NCBI RefSeq assembly: GCF_001957135.1
Contig: NZ_MPHK01000014.1
Coordinates: 1 to 64,000 of the forward strand
Source of the DNA: Shewanella sp. UCD-KL21
Lineage (GTDB): Bacteria; Pseudomonadota; Gammaproteobacteria; Enterobacterales; Shewanellaceae
DNA: 64,000 nt
Reading direction: 5' to 3'
Shown: positions 40,065-49,557 of the stretch, in pieces
Position numbering within the stretch: position 1 is the first letter of the stretch
Layout of the letters: each line of letters opens with the position of its first letter
The notes under the pieces: generated by a model
The model's input: the letters and a program-made list of their open reading frames with translations, nothing else
Database searches by the model: none
What the model was told of the DNA's origin: nothing
Program-made: the position numbers and the translations under genes

Positions 40065-40919
40065 TTAATTCTCGACTTGCATAGAAGCGCTTGAATTAGC
40101 ACGCTGGGGAAAACCAAAACCATAATTGAGCAGTACATCTCTTGCGGCTTGGGTTTGCATATACTGATAAAACTGCTGGGTAGTATCGCCTGCACTGGGC
40201 ATCATCACCATCCGCTGATTAATCGGCGCATATAGCGACTGGGGAATTTCAATATAATTGCCCATTTTGCGAAACTGCTCAGAGGACGCTAACGATAGCG
40301 CCACTATGCCACCTTGTGCAGAACCACTTAAGGCAAATTGCGCCGCTTGCGAGACATTTTCGCCCATGATGATTTTAGATTCTAACTGCGGCCATAAGCC
40401 TTTTGCTTGCAATAAACTTCTGGCTCTTTCGCCATAAGGCGCGTGAGCAGGGTTAGCAATAACAAAGCGGGAAATCTTGCCATCAGTTAACTGCTGTTGT
40501 AAGCCGTTAAGTTCAGCATCAAGCACTAGAGAAGAGTTTTTCGGGGCAACTAGGGCTAACTTACCAATAGCATAAATGGTGCCATCAGAGTCTGTTTTTC
40601 CCGCTTTATGCAGCTGCTGAACATAAAACTCATCAGCACTTAACAGCATTTCAAAGGGAGCCCCATGTTGGATCTGGGCGACAAAATTACCCGAAGACCC
40701 ATAGGATACTCTTAATGGCAATCCAGTTGAGGCAGTGAAGTTGGTAACAATTTCATCAAGAGCAAATTTAACATTAGCAGCGGCGGCAATCGCTGGCGGT
40801 TTGGCAGCCAGCGATGAAAATGACACCAATAACACTAGGCTACATAACGCCCTGATAAAAGCGGTTCGTCGCCATTGACTCAATTGAAAACAACGGCGAA
40901 TCGTGCTTAACGTCATCAT
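40065..40919 (-). CDS. modA: molybdate-binding periplasmic protein
   Basis: 284 residues with a signal peptide (to about SLAA) and the ModA fold, beginning AAAANVKFALDEIV and including SYGSSGNFVAQIQHGAPFE. It captures oxyanion in the periplasm. The first ATG follows AGGATG. It is 14 bases after moaE, so uptake and cofactor synthesis look cotranscribed. Confidence 0.94.
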   Translation of the reverse strand: MMTLSTIRRCFQLSQWRRTAFIRALCSLVLLVSFSSLAAKPPAIAAAANVKFALDEIVTNFTASTGLPLRVSYGSSGNFVAQIQHGAPFEMLLSADEFYVQQLHKAGKTDSDGTIYAIGKLALVAPKNSSLVLDAELNGLQQQLTDGKISRFVIANPAHAPYGERARSLLQAKGLWPQLESKIIMGENVSQAAQFALSGSAQGGIVALSLASSEQFRKMGNYIEIPQSLYAPINQRMVMMPSAGDTTQQFYQYMQTQAARDVLLNYGFGFPQRANSSASMQVEN

Positions 40920-40933
40920 GTCAGCATCCTATG

Positions 40934-41410
40934 CTATTTAGATTCATTCCACATAGTGGCTGCTTGTTCATCTGAATCACGGGCTTCAACCCAATTATTA
41001 CCTTGCTCACCAGCTTCTAATTTCCAAAATGGTGCTTTGGTTTTTAAAAAGTCGATTAAGAACTCACAGGCTGCAAAAGCGGCTTTACGGTGAGCACTGG
41101 TAACACCGATAAACACAATTTGCTCACCAAGTTCCATACGGCCAACACGGTGAATAATCGTGACATAATTTAGCGGCCAGCGAGCATAGGCTTGCTCAGC
41201 CAGTTGTACTAATACCGCCTCAGTCATACCTGGATAATGTTCAAGGGTGAGATCAGTAACTGCGCTGCCGTCATTAAAGTCACGCACTTTACCGGCAAAG
41301 GTCACCACTGCGCCATCACTGTTATCTTGTGCAATAGCGGCGTACTCATCGGCGACATTAAAGTCTTTGGTTTGTACTCTCACCACTTGCTTAGTATTCA
41401 CTTGGCTCAT
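40934..41410 (-). CDS. moaE: molybdopterin synthase catalytic subunit
   Basis: 158 residues. MoaE motifs include VTFAGKVRD, the HRVGRMELGEQIV block and KTKAPFWKLE. With MoaD it converts precursor Z to molybdopterin. It is 2 bases after moaD. Confidence 0.95.
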   Translation of the reverse strand: MSQVNTKQVVRVQTKDFNVADEYAAIAQDNSDGAVVTFAGKVRDFNDGSAVTDLTLEHYPGMTEAVLVQLAEQAYARWPLNYVTIIHRVGRMELGEQIVFIGVTSAHRKAAFAACEFLIDFLKTKAPFWKLEAGEQGNNWVEARDSDEQAATMWNESK

Positions 41411-41412
41411 GG

Positions 41413-41661
41413 TTAGCCTCCAGTGACAGGTGGGAAAAAGGCCACTTCATCGCCATCTTTAACCGCGGCATCCCATGAACTCATCGTTTGATTAACGGCA
41501 ACTAGCAACTTATCTGAGGTGAGTACTTTAGCCCACTTTTCATCTTTAGCGGCTAGGGCTGCACGTAATTGTTCAGTATTGCTAACGCCATCTGCAGCAA
41601 CTTCTACTTTAGCGGTGCCGAGTAACTCTCTTACTTGTGCAAAAAAAAGGACCTGGATCAT
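41413..41661 (-). CDS. moaD: molybdopterin synthase sulfur carrier subunit
   Basis: 82 residues, ubiquitin-like, ending in the required Gly-Gly (PPVTGG). The terminal glycine is adenylated by MoeB and then thiolated, and it supplies sulfur to MoaE. Confidence 0.95.
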   Translation of the reverse strand: MIQVLFFAQVRELLGTAKVEVAADGVSNTEQLRAALAAKDEKWAKVLTSDKLLVAVNQTMSSWDAAVKDGDEVAFFPPVTGG

Positions 41662-41772
41662 GTCAATCTCTCGTCTTTCAAAATTTAAAAATGGCTAATA
41701 TTTTGTCTTTATAGCTGATGTTGCTAACTCGCATTGATAACTAGCCGGATAGTGCTAGTTCAGCGCTGCAGG

Positions 41773-42255
41773 CTAATCTTCAGCTTGGAAATGACCTGAT
41801 TTGCCGCCACGTTTTTCAAGTAAACGTACTTGGGAAATGATCATGTCTTTTTGTACCGCTTTACACATATCGTAAATGGTTAAAGCGGCAACTGAAGCGG
41901 CTGTTAATGCTTCCATTTCAACGCCCGTCTTACCAGATAGTTTACATAAACTGGTAATTCTTACGCGATTAAGCTCTGGCTGCGCTTCAAGGTCTACTTC
42001 CACTTTGGTCAGCATTAATGGATGACATAGTGGGATTAAATCTGAGGTCTTTTTCGCGGCTTGAATACCTGCAATACGCGCTGTAGCAAACACATCACCT
42101 TTGTGGTGGCTACCGCTCATGATCATCTCTAACGTACTTGACGCCATATCAATAAAGGCTTCGGCACGTGCTTCACGCTCAGTGATATTTTTTTCAGTGA
42201 CATCAACCATGTGGGCATTGCCATCGGCATTGATATGGGTAAAACAATTGCTCAT
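41773..42255 (-). CDS. moaC: cyclic pyranopterin monophosphate synthase
   Basis: 160 residues with the MoaC motifs [13 protein letters not shown] and [12 protein letters not shown], containing active-site residues. It works after MoaA in making cyclic pyranopterin monophosphate. Confidence 0.96.
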   Translation of the reverse strand: MSNCFTHINADGNAHMVDVTEKNITEREARAEAFIDMASSTLEMIMSGSHHKGDVFATARIAGIQAAKKTSDLIPLCHPLMLTKVEVDLEAQPELNRVRITSLCKLSGKTGVEMEALTAASVAALTIYDMCKAVQKDMIISQVRLLEKRGGKSGHFQAED

Positions 42256-42319
42256 GCTAACTTGCCTTATAGAATATTGAGAGTAAAAAATTATTCAAAT
42301 ATAAGTAAACCACTGCAAC

Positions 42320-43300
42320 CTAACCGCCAATAGAGGCTAAGTGCTTGGTGACACCCGTGATCCCCTGATGGAGATAATGGGTTTCTTTTTTCTGGGCTAA
42401 TTGCCCATGTAAGCGTTCAATCAACTCAGGGCGCTGCGATTCATGCTGTAGTAAGTCTCGTAAATCAACACCATTTTCAGTAAATAGACATAAGTGTAAT
42501 TTACCTTTGGCAGAGACCCGTAAACGGTTACAGCTAGCACAGAAATTCTTCGCATAAGGCATGATAAGCCCAATACGGCCTTTATAATCTGGGTGACTGA
42601 AATTTTGCGCAGGACCATCATCTACATCAGGAAGATCATATAACCAACCTTCTGACTCAAGTTTTAACTTAATATCGAGTCCAGCTAGATGATGAGCGTT
42701 GAAATAATCATGGCCTAAGCCTGTTTCCATGAGTTCGATAAAACGCAAATCAATCGGCGTATTCTTTATCCACTGTAGAAAACGGGGCAAATCTTTATCA
42801 TTAAGCCCTTTGAGTAAAACGGCATTGATTTTGATTCGCTCAAAACCTGCATCAAGTGCAGCATCAATGCCACGCATGACTTCATCAAATTTGTTCTCAC
42901 CAGTGATTTGATAAAACATCTTAGGGTCTAAGCTATCAACCGACACATTGATGCGTCTAAGTCCGGCGTCATACCATTCTTTGGCATTTTTCTCGAGACG
43001 ATAGCCATTAGTGGTGGTAGCAATGGTTTTGATATTGTCATTGTCTGCAACGATACGAATGATATCTGTGAAATCTTTACGTAAGGTTGGCTCACCACCG
43101 GTGATGCGGATTTTTTGGGTACCTACTTCGCCAAAAGCTGCCACTAAATTTTCAATTTCATTTAGCGCGAGAAACTTAGGCTTGCCATCAGGTCTGTAAC
43201 CATCTGGGAGGCAATAGGTGCATTTGAAGTTACAAACATCAGTCACTGACATTCGCAAATAGTGAAACCTTCGACCGAAACTGTCTTGTAATTGGGACAT
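42320..43300 (-). CDS. moaA: GTP 3',8-cyclase
   Basis: 326 residues. A radical SAM enzyme: the N-terminal cluster motif is CNFKCTYC. The C-terminal cluster cysteines are in CASCNRLR...LCLF, and it ends in Gly-Gly as active MoaA does. It rearranges GTP in the first step of Moco synthesis. The ATG at 43300 follows AAAGG; the upstream in-frame reading falls inside the riboswitch region. It is the first gene of moaACDE-modABC. Confidence 0.95.
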   Translation of the reverse strand: MSQLQDSFGRRFHYLRMSVTDVCNFKCTYCLPDGYRPDGKPKFLALNEIENLVAAFGEVGTQKIRITGGEPTLRKDFTDIIRIVADNDNIKTIATTTNGYRLEKNAKEWYDAGLRRINVSVDSLDPKMFYQITGENKFDEVMRGIDAALDAGFERIKINAVLLKGLNDKDLPRFLQWIKNTPIDLRFIELMETGLGHDYFNAHHLAGLDIKLKLESEGWLYDLPDVDDGPAQNFSHPDYKGRIGLIMPYAKNFCASCNRLRVSAKGKLHLCLFTENGVDLRDLLQHESQRPELIERLHGQLAQKKETHYLHQGITGVTKHLASIGG

Positions 43301-43309
43301 GTTAACCTT

Positions 43310-43418
43310 TCCAAGTGTGGGAGGTAAGCGCATTTCTTTGCTGACCCCGGTGGCATAATTACCACGGCTAAATATCCATATCTGTGGACGTAGGATATAA
43401 AGCTCGGAGAACCGTCAG
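43310..43418 (-). promoter_or_regulatory. candidate molybdenum-cofactor (MOCO) riboswitch
   Basis: The minus-strand leader between a TATAAT (43429-43424) and moaA carries segments I recall as conserved in the MOCO RNA motif. These are CTCCGAGC, then CCTACGTCC, a hairpin formed by CCGTGG and CCACCGG, and a downstream TTACCTCC that could mask a ribosome site. The position directly upstream of moaA is the classic one. Structure was judged by eye. Confidence 0.72.
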
Positions 43419-43626
43419 ATTTGATTATAGGCCTAAATTCGCTCGAATCAGTATCTTTTTATGACATTTTGTCCCAGTTAGTCAAAAATCTGTAAATATT
43501 TGCGAGCCAGCTCACGAGCTTAAAATCTCACTTGCTACTGTGACCTTTAGCAATTTTAAGGTAAGGTGAGTAAAACAAAAAAATAACAAACCCGCCATAA
43601 AACGGGAAATTAAGAACTAAGGTGAA

Positions 43627-45279
43627 ATGATGGAACGCGAATCAATGGAATTCGACGTAGTTATCGTCGGTGCAGGCCCTGCCGGACTCGCTACGGCATG
43701 TCGATTAATGCAAATATCACAAGATGCAGGCAAGGAAATGACTGTCTGCGTGGTTGAAAAAGGATCTGAAGTCGGCGCTCATATTCTGTCGGGCGCCGTA
43801 TTTGAACCAACGGTATTGGATGAGCTATTCTCTGATTGGCGCGATTCTGACATTCCGCTTAATACCAAAGTCACTCACGATGAAATCTACCTATTAAGCT
43901 CTGATAGTAAATCTCAGCTTATGTCCAATAGCTTAGTACCAAAAACCATGCACAATGATGGTAACTACATTATTAGTGTCGGTAACCTCGCCCGCTGGTT
44001 AGCAGAAAAAGCAGAAGCATTAGGGGTAGAAATTTTCCCCGGTTTTGCTGCCAGTGAAGTACTTTATAATCCCGATAATAGCGTCAAAGGTATTTTAATT
44101 GGCGATATGGGTGTTGGCATTGATGGTCAGCCTAAAGACAGCTATATGCCGGGCATGGAGCTTCACGCTAAATACACCGTTTTTTCAGAAGGTTGTCGTG
44201 GTCATTTAGGTAAAGAGTTAATTGCAAAATATCATTTAGATAATGGTAAAACGCCACAGCATTACGGTTTAGGCTTTAAGGAAATGTGGAAGATCCCTGC
44301 TGAACAGCATCAGCAAGGTAAAGTGGTACACACAGGTGGCTGGCCCTTAAATGATGGCGCATCTGGTGGCGGCTTCTTATACCATATGGAAGACAATCAA
44401 GTTGCCGTTGGACTGATTATCGACCTTAACTATAAAAACCCTCACATCAGTCCGTTCGATGAATTTCAGCGTTATAAACAACATCCGGTTATCGCACAAA
44501 CCTTATCGGGTGGTGAACGTATTACTTATGGCGCTAGAGCGATTGCAAAAGGTGGGCTTAACTCATTACCTAAAATGAGCTTTTCTGGCGGTTTATTAAT
44601 TGGTTGTGATGCAGGTACACTAAACTTCGCCAAAATTAAAGGCACCCATACTGCAATGAAGAGCGGTATTGTCGCTGCAGAAACCTTAGCGGAAGCATTA
44701 ATGGCTGGGGTTGAAGCAGGTAAAGATTTAGATTGTTTCCAAACGCGCATAGAAAAAAGCTGGCTCCATGAAGAGCTAGTTAAATCACGCAATTTTGGCC
44801 CTGCTTTACATAAGTTTGGTACTTACCTTGGCGGTGCATTTAACTATATCGACCAAAACTGGTTCGGCGGTAAATTTCCAATCACCTTACGTGATGAAGC
44901 TCCAGATCATGCAGAAATGGGCTTAGCTAAAGACTTCAAAGAAATTCAGTACCCTAAACCTGATGGCAAATTAAGTTTCGATAAATTATCGTCAGTTTAC
45001 CTATCTAATACTTACCATGAAGAAGATCAGCAGTGTCATTTACATTTAAAAGACCCTACGATTCCTATCGCGGTAAACCTAGTTAAGTTCAACGAGCCAG
45101 CCCAGCGTTACTGCCCTGCTGGCGTATATGAAGTGGTCTCTGAAGGCGCTGAAAACAAGTTTGTGATTAATGCGCAAAATTGTATTCACTGCAAAACATG
45201 CGACATTAAAGATCCAAGTCAAAATATCACTTGGGTCACCCCTGAAGGTGGCGGTGGTCCAAACTACCCGAACATGTAA
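43627..45279 (+). CDS. etfD: electron transfer flavoprotein-ubiquinone oxidoreductase
   Basis: 550 residues. Passes electrons from ETF to the quinone pool. The N-terminal FAD motif is VVIVGAGPAGLA, and a C-terminal 4Fe-4S motif is CIHCKTCDIKDP with an earlier Cys in YCPAGVYE. It is a monotopic membrane protein by family. It needs etfAB, not in this window. Two adjacent ATGs open the frame. Confidence 0.94.
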   Translation: MMERESMEFDVVIVGAGPAGLATACRLMQISQDAGKEMTVCVVEKGSEVGAHILSGAVFEPTVLDELFSDWRDSDIPLNTKVTHDEIYLLSSDSKSQLMSNSLVPKTMHNDGNYIISVGNLARWLAEKAEALGVEIFPGFAASEVLYNPDNSVKGILIGDMGVGIDGQPKDSYMPGMELHAKYTVFSEGCRGHLGKELIAKYHLDNGKTPQHYGLGFKEMWKIPAEQHQQGKVVHTGGWPLNDGASGGGFLYHMEDNQVAVGLIIDLNYKNPHISPFDEFQRYKQHPVIAQTLSGGERITYGARAIAKGGLNSLPKMSFSGGLLIGCDAGTLNFAKIKGTHTAMKSGIVAAETLAEALMAGVEAGKDLDCFQTRIEKSWLHEELVKSRNFGPALHKFGTYLGGAFNYIDQNWFGGKFPITLRDEAPDHAEMGLAKDFKEIQYPKPDGKLSFDKLSSVYLSNTYHEEDQQCHLHLKDPTIPIAVNLVKFNEPAQRYCPAGVYEVVSEGAENKFVINAQNCIHCKTCDIKDPSQNITWVTPEGGGGPNYPNM

Positions 45280-45306
45280 TCCTTATTTAGATGTGTTTCA
45301 GCCACT

Positions 45307-45337
45307 AAAAAGCCGCATATAAACAATGCGGCTTTTT
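45307..45337. terminator. bidirectional terminator after the ETF-QO gene
   Basis: A 12-bp stem AAAAAGCCGCAT with its complement and a T-run; it lies between convergent genes. Confidence 0.85.
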
Positions 45338-45376
45338 GTTGCAAGCAATACAGGCTCTAAGTGATTTTCAACGTCA

Positions 45377-45736
45377 TTACTTTATGAAGTTAATCGTTAA
45401 TGGATAGCGATAAGCGATACCTTCGCCAGCCCTGATGATAGCAATAATGGTACAAATGATATCCATCACCCCCAAAGCAATAAGCAAAATAAAGCCAATC
45501 CCTACAAAGGCTAGGATCATGCTAATGACAACGTAAATAAATAAACTCAACTTGAAGTTAAGGCAGTTTTTACCGCATTGGTTGGCAAATTCAAATTCAT
45601 CTCGCTTCATTAACCACACAATGAGCGGCCCAATAATGCTACCTAAAGGAATAATGTAGCCGACAAAACTTGCGGCGTGCACCAATAATCCCATGTTGCG
45701 TGCTTCTTTGCTTACTTGCTCTATTGTTTCACTCAT
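45377..45736 (-). CDS. DUF4870 membrane protein
   Basis: 119 residues with three membrane helices. The conserved block LVHAASFVGYIIPLGSIIGPLIVWLMKRD and the following FANQCGKNCLNF segment fit DUF4870. Function is unknown. Confidence 0.8.
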   Translation of the reverse strand: MSETIEQVSKEARNMGLLVHAASFVGYIIPLGSIIGPLIVWLMKRDEFEFANQCGKNCLNFKLSLFIYVVISMILAFVGIGFILLIALGVMDIICTIIAIIRAGEGIAYRYPLTINFIK

Positions 45737-45773
45737 TCTGGTTCCTTTTGATGATTGTTATAAAGTGGCATCA

Positions 45774-46487
45774 TTAGCCTTTATCTGATCCATATAAACG
45801 GTATTGCCAATTTTCTATGGTTTGCGTTTCAATCCGCTTTTGCAAGCTATCAACCCAGCTTTGCGCCAAGCCTTCACAGTGCAATAATGTTGAATATTGT
45901 TCGACATCTACGTCTGCTAAAAAGTAGATTTTCATCGCCTCGGCAATACTGACATTCGATTTTCGCTCCACTAAATAAATGCTATCACCAGCGTTAATTT
46001 CACCTTGTTGTAAGACTTTATAAAACCAGCCACACATCGCAGTTTGTTGCATTGCGAGGGCAAATTGAGGATGACCAAACTGTAAGTTAAGCTTAAAACA
46101 AGGTGAGCGAGGCTGGGTGACTTGCAGTAGCGTAGTGCCAATTTTAATAATATCGCCAATATTGACCTGTGATTCATTCAAGCCAACGCTACTGATATTT
46201 TCGCCCATGGCCGGGGCATCTTTAAAGCCTGCCATTAAATCCCATCGACGATATTGGCCATAGTGCTCTCGAGGAAAATGATGCAGTACCCGATCGCTGC
46301 CGCCATGATGCAATGGATCGGCTTGGCCATCGCCTGTTACGCATTGCTTGGAAACGATAAGGGTTTGGCTGAGCTGTTTGTGGTTAATGCCACTGGCAAC
46401 GCTAGGGTGTTGCTCGAAGCCAAGATCACTAATCTGCTCTCCTTGATATAAAGCAGAAATTTGTTTAACTAGTAACTGAGCATCCAT
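45774..46487 (-). CDS. yiiM: MOSC domain protein, YiiM type
   Basis: 237 residues resembling E. coli YiiM, a Moco-dependent reductase that detoxifies N-hydroxylated bases such as 6-hydroxylaminopurine. The motifs are HHGGSDRVLHHFPREHY, the MGENIS block and the conserved cysteine in PRSPCFKLN, with a C-terminal 3-alpha domain. It would use the cofactor made by the moa/moe genes here. Confidence 0.87.
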   Translation of the reverse strand: MDAQLLVKQISALYQGEQISDLGFEQHPSVASGINHKQLSQTLIVSKQCVTGDGQADPLHHGGSDRVLHHFPREHYGQYRRWDLMAGFKDAPAMGENISSVGLNESQVNIGDIIKIGTTLLQVTQPRSPCFKLNLQFGHPQFALAMQQTAMCGWFYKVLQQGEINAGDSIYLVERKSNVSIAEAMKIYFLADVDVEQYSTLLHCEGLAQSWVDSLQKRIETQTIENWQYRLYGSDKG

Positions 46488-46611
46488 GAGCAGTAACTCT
46501 TAATTAACAAGGGATTGGATTGTTTAAGAATATAGCAGGCTTATAGCGGTGCTTTCTATAGTGAATTTTTCAGCTTGTCATTTAGCTGGATAAAAGTGAT
46601 GACAAAAATAT

Positions 46612-46743
46612 AAAAAAGACCCTGCAAATGGGGTAATGCAGGGTCATAAGTCTTTCAATGAAAATAGGGCTTAAACGCATCCTAGAAATGGAAGAAACTT
46701 TTTCAACAAAAAGCCATATAAAGCATCCTGTTCAATAAGTTAC
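46612..46743 (-). ncRNA. candidate small RNA in the pfkB-yiiM gap
   Basis: A 394-bp gap with no ORF holds, on the minus strand, a possible promoter (TTGTTC 46777-46772, 16-bp spacer, TATTAT 46755-46750). About 130 bases later comes a strong terminator: GACCCTGCA pairs with its complement and is followed by six T. The intervening RNA would hold CAGGATGC and TAGGATGC, GGA motifs of the CsrA-binding kind. No known RNA family was recognised. It could instead be the 3' UTR of the kinase gene upstream. Confidence 0.35.
46618..46645 (-). terminator. rho-independent terminator, minus strand
   Basis: A perfect nine-base stem GACCCTGCA around a 10-base loop, followed on the minus strand by TTTTTT. It lies 240 bases past the PfkB stop, farther than usual for that gene. 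Confidence 0.82.
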
Positions 46744-46881
46744 CTCGTCATAATAATCGCCTCACATGACAGAACAACGACACTTTTATGATAAAAATAT
46801 GACCTGAGGCGACAGTAAAATGATAACTAACAGCAATTAGCCTAAAATTTTAGCCCACTATTTTAAGCAAGTTAATTTCAG

Positions 46882-47736
46882 TTACTCACTATGGGGTTTC
46901 GATTGAAGGTAATGCTGCAGCGCATCTCCTGGGACCGAGCTGGCAGTAGCCACGGCAATGGCGGCCCATCTTGCGCCTTCTTCCATGGCTTGGGTAATGG
47001 TTTTTTGCTGGCATAAATAATGGATTAAGCCTGCGGCAAAGGCATCTCCTGCCCCTGTGGTATCAACAACTTCTGATTGAACTGCTGCCACATGGAACTG
47101 TTCATTGGCACTATAGGCTATCGCCCCATTCTCGCCATCGGTGACCACAAAGTATTGCAATGACTCACCGGCAATTTTAGCGGCAAAATCCCACTTGTTG
47201 TCATCACAGCGCCCCTGCATATCGGTAATTGAAGCAATTAAAATATGGCAAGGCCGTACCCGTTCATCTTTAGCTAGCTGCGATACAACCAAGCAATGCT
47301 CAAGGGCTGATGCGGTCCATTGACTGATCCCTTTAGCAGATGAATTGGTGTATAGCGCATCCCATTGGCGCCAGTTTGGCGGTGCACTTAGTTCAAATAT
47401 GGGTCTTTGTGGGCGGATAATAGTGCGCTCACCATCGGGCGTCATCACCAATAACATTTCACAGGTTGCGCCATCAAAGCGCTCCACTAAGCGGCAATCT
47501 AGCCCCTTGGTGCTGGCTTGTGCCAAAATCCAATTACCGATCTTGTCGGAGCCTACTTGGCTCACTAACGAGACATTATGCCCAGCCCACACCAAACCAA
47601 TGCCGGTATTGGCGCCGCCGCCACCGAGGCGTAAGCCGCCATCTTGATAATGAAAGCGACCACCGGTTTGCAGTGGTTTATCTAACTCTAATAAGCGGTC
47701 ACAGTTGATGTTGGCAAGCAGTAAAATATTAGCCAT
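46882..47736 (-). CDS. PfkB/ribokinase-family sugar kinase
   Basis: 284 residues. The N-terminal GGGGANTGIGLVWAGH and C-terminal DTTGAGDAFAAGL motifs are the two ribokinase signatures, the second with the catalytic Asp. The substrate (sugar or nucleoside) is not predictable. The ATG at 47736 replaces a TTG start six codons upstream. Confidence 0.87.
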   Translation of the reverse strand: MANILLLANINCDRLLELDKPLQTGGRFHYQDGGLRLGGGGANTGIGLVWAGHNVSLVSQVGSDKIGNWILAQASTKGLDCRLVERFDGATCEMLLVMTPDGERTIIRPQRPIFELSAPPNWRQWDALYTNSSAKGISQWTASALEHCLVVSQLAKDERVRPCHILIASITDMQGRCDDNKWDFAAKIAGESLQYFVVTDGENGAIAYSANEQFHVAAVQSEVVDTTGAGDAFAAGLIHYLCQQKTITQAMEEGARWAAIAVATASSVPGDALQHYLQSKPHSE

Positions 47737-47841
47737 AGCAGTCTCTTTTAACAATCCAATGTCTTATGCACCATCCTCATTGCGATAAAAATGGTGGGAC
47801 AGTGATGATGCATTCAAAATCAGTATACTGCAAATAACAAA

Positions 47842-47869
47842 AAAGGCAGTGACCATGGTCACTGCCTTT
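47842..47869 (-). terminator. rho-independent terminator of the HemN-like gene
   Basis: A 13-bp perfect stem AAAGGCAGTGACC with a two-base loop, followed on the minus strand by a T-run, 30 bases after the stop. Confidence 0.87.
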
Positions 47870-47898
47870 CATTAACGTATTTCTCACGCTTTAGATGC

Positions 47899-49236
47899 TT
47901 ACATATCAGCCGCTTGCAATGGTTTACGTAATTGAGCGCGAACATTATCCATGCCTGAATAAAATTCTTTCATCATCAATAAGCCCATCATTTTACCGTT
48001 ATCGGTCCAAATGAGGTTATCAGGATCGTTCGGGTCATTCTTAATCGCGCCAATGGCTCTCATTGAGGCCATTTCTTTAAACAAGGCAATATCTAAGTTA
48101 ACGCCGAAGGTTTCACGGAAATATTTACGTGATAAACGCCCAGAGAACATGCCCAGTAAGAAGCGGTACTGCATGACTTCTTTTTTGCCATATTGCTTTT
48201 GTTGCTCAACACCCATTTTGCCATTAGCAATACGCTCTTGGTATTTCTTAAGCGAGAAGGTATTCACGTATAAAGTGTCATTTAAGAAGCTAAATGAACC
48301 CGAGCCAACACCTAGGTATTCATCATAGTCAATAACGTACTCATCAAAGCCTTCGTTCTGCGCTTTACCAAATGCCCAACCTGATAGCTGAGTATATTGA
48401 CCATTTAAGGTATTAAGAATTTGACGATACTGACGCGCCATATCACCATGAGGAGCGGCTAATTTACCCTTAACACTCTTACGTGTTTGGTGAGTAATCA
48501 TCAATGGATAAGTGGTGATTTGACGAGGGTCTAGCTTAGACGCCATATCCAAATCATGTTGGATCACTTCGTCTGTTTGGCCGCGGAAACCAAAAATCAA
48601 ATCGACATTGATAATTGGGAACAGCTCTTTTGCCGCCATAATTTTATCGAAAGTTTGCTGGCCAGTACCAAATTTCTCAATGCGGTCTGTCATCGCCAAA
48701 ATGTCATCATTAAAACTTTGCACACCAATAGACATACGGTCAACTAAGCCTTCTAATTGCTTAAAACCTGGGCTGTCTAAGTGTTGAGGGTCGGATTCAC
48801 ACGACACCTCTTTAATATTTGGAAATAGCGTTTTAGCATGCTCAATAGTGCGAGCAAGTTCGTCTTCTAATACTGTGGTGGTGCCACCGCCGATATACAT
48901 AGACTCGAAGTCATAGCCGAGGTTTTTAACCATATCCATTTCTTTGCGTAAAGACACAAAGTAACGACGAGCTTTATCTTCGTTAAATAAAAAACGGTGG
49001 AATGTACAGTATGAACACAAGGTATGACAAAAAGGTACATGGGCATACAGCATGTACTTTTTACCTTCTACTGGCGCTGGCATCATTTCCGCTGAAACCG
49101 TGTCTAAACGCAAATTACGATCAACGTAAAATTGCATCACTTTTTCCATCGCATTGATCATCCAATCTGGCGTGGTGATATTGGCCTGATAAGGTGATTG
49201 GATAATGGTATCTGATGGACGAATAATTGATGACAT
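47899..49236 (-). CDS. HemN-like radical SAM protein
   Basis: 445 residues. The radical SAM motif is CHTLCSYCTFHRF, followed by YIGGGTTTVL, IGVQSFNDDIL and DLIFGFRGQT, all as in coproporphyrinogen oxidase relatives (HemN, HemW, HutW). The C-terminal HemN domain region is present. The pattern departs from true HemN, so a role in heme handling or use is as likely as porphyrinogen oxidation. AGGAATTGCT precedes the ATG. Confidence 0.8.
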   Translation of the reverse strand: MSSIIRPSDTIIQSPYQANITTPDWMINAMEKVMQFYVDRNLRLDTVSAEMMPAPVEGKKYMLYAHVPFCHTLCSYCTFHRFLFNEDKARRYFVSLRKEMDMVKNLGYDFESMYIGGGTTTVLEDELARTIEHAKTLFPNIKEVSCESDPQHLDSPGFKQLEGLVDRMSIGVQSFNDDILAMTDRIEKFGTGQQTFDKIMAAKELFPIINVDLIFGFRGQTDEVIQHDLDMASKLDPRQITTYPLMITHQTRKSVKGKLAAPHGDMARQYRQILNTLNGQYTQLSGWAFGKAQNEGFDEYVIDYDEYLGVGSGSFSFLNDTLYVNTFSLKKYQERIANGKMGVEQQKQYGKKEVMQYRFLLGMFSGRLSRKYFRETFGVNLDIALFKEMASMRAIGAIKNDPNDPDNLIWTDNGKMMGLLMMKEFYSGMDNVRAQLRKPLQAADM

Positions 49237-49557
49237 AGCAATTCCTAATTAAAAAGGGGCTCGCAAGCAACACGAATGAGTTGCAACTCAAGTAGAAGAT
49301 TTTGGTATACGCTACAAGGATGTTAACTATCTAGAAGTTATCGGTTAAAAACAACCAAATCTGTCGATTTTTACCGCCACGATCACAGATTAGCAGTCAA
49401 TAAATAATCAAATACTAATATAAGGCATCACATTGTTAAGGTTAGGGAAAAACATTGTTGCTAGGCAGTTAAATTTACCGCAGAAATAAAAACACCTCCA
49501 AAACCGAAGTCATTGGAGGTGCTTTTTTAAGCTTTAGCTAAAAATACAGCAGACCTA
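49237..49557. other. gene-free gap between the HemN-like gene and fdhC1
   Basis: 321 bases with no credible ORF. It contains the ribosome site of the HemN-like gene at its left end and the fdhC1 terminator at its right end. Nothing else recognised. Confidence 0.7.
49489..49528 (-). terminator. rho-independent terminator of the first fdh set
   Basis: A nine-base stem CACCTCCAA with its complement, flanked by A and T runs, 30 bases past fdhC1. Confidence 0.85.
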
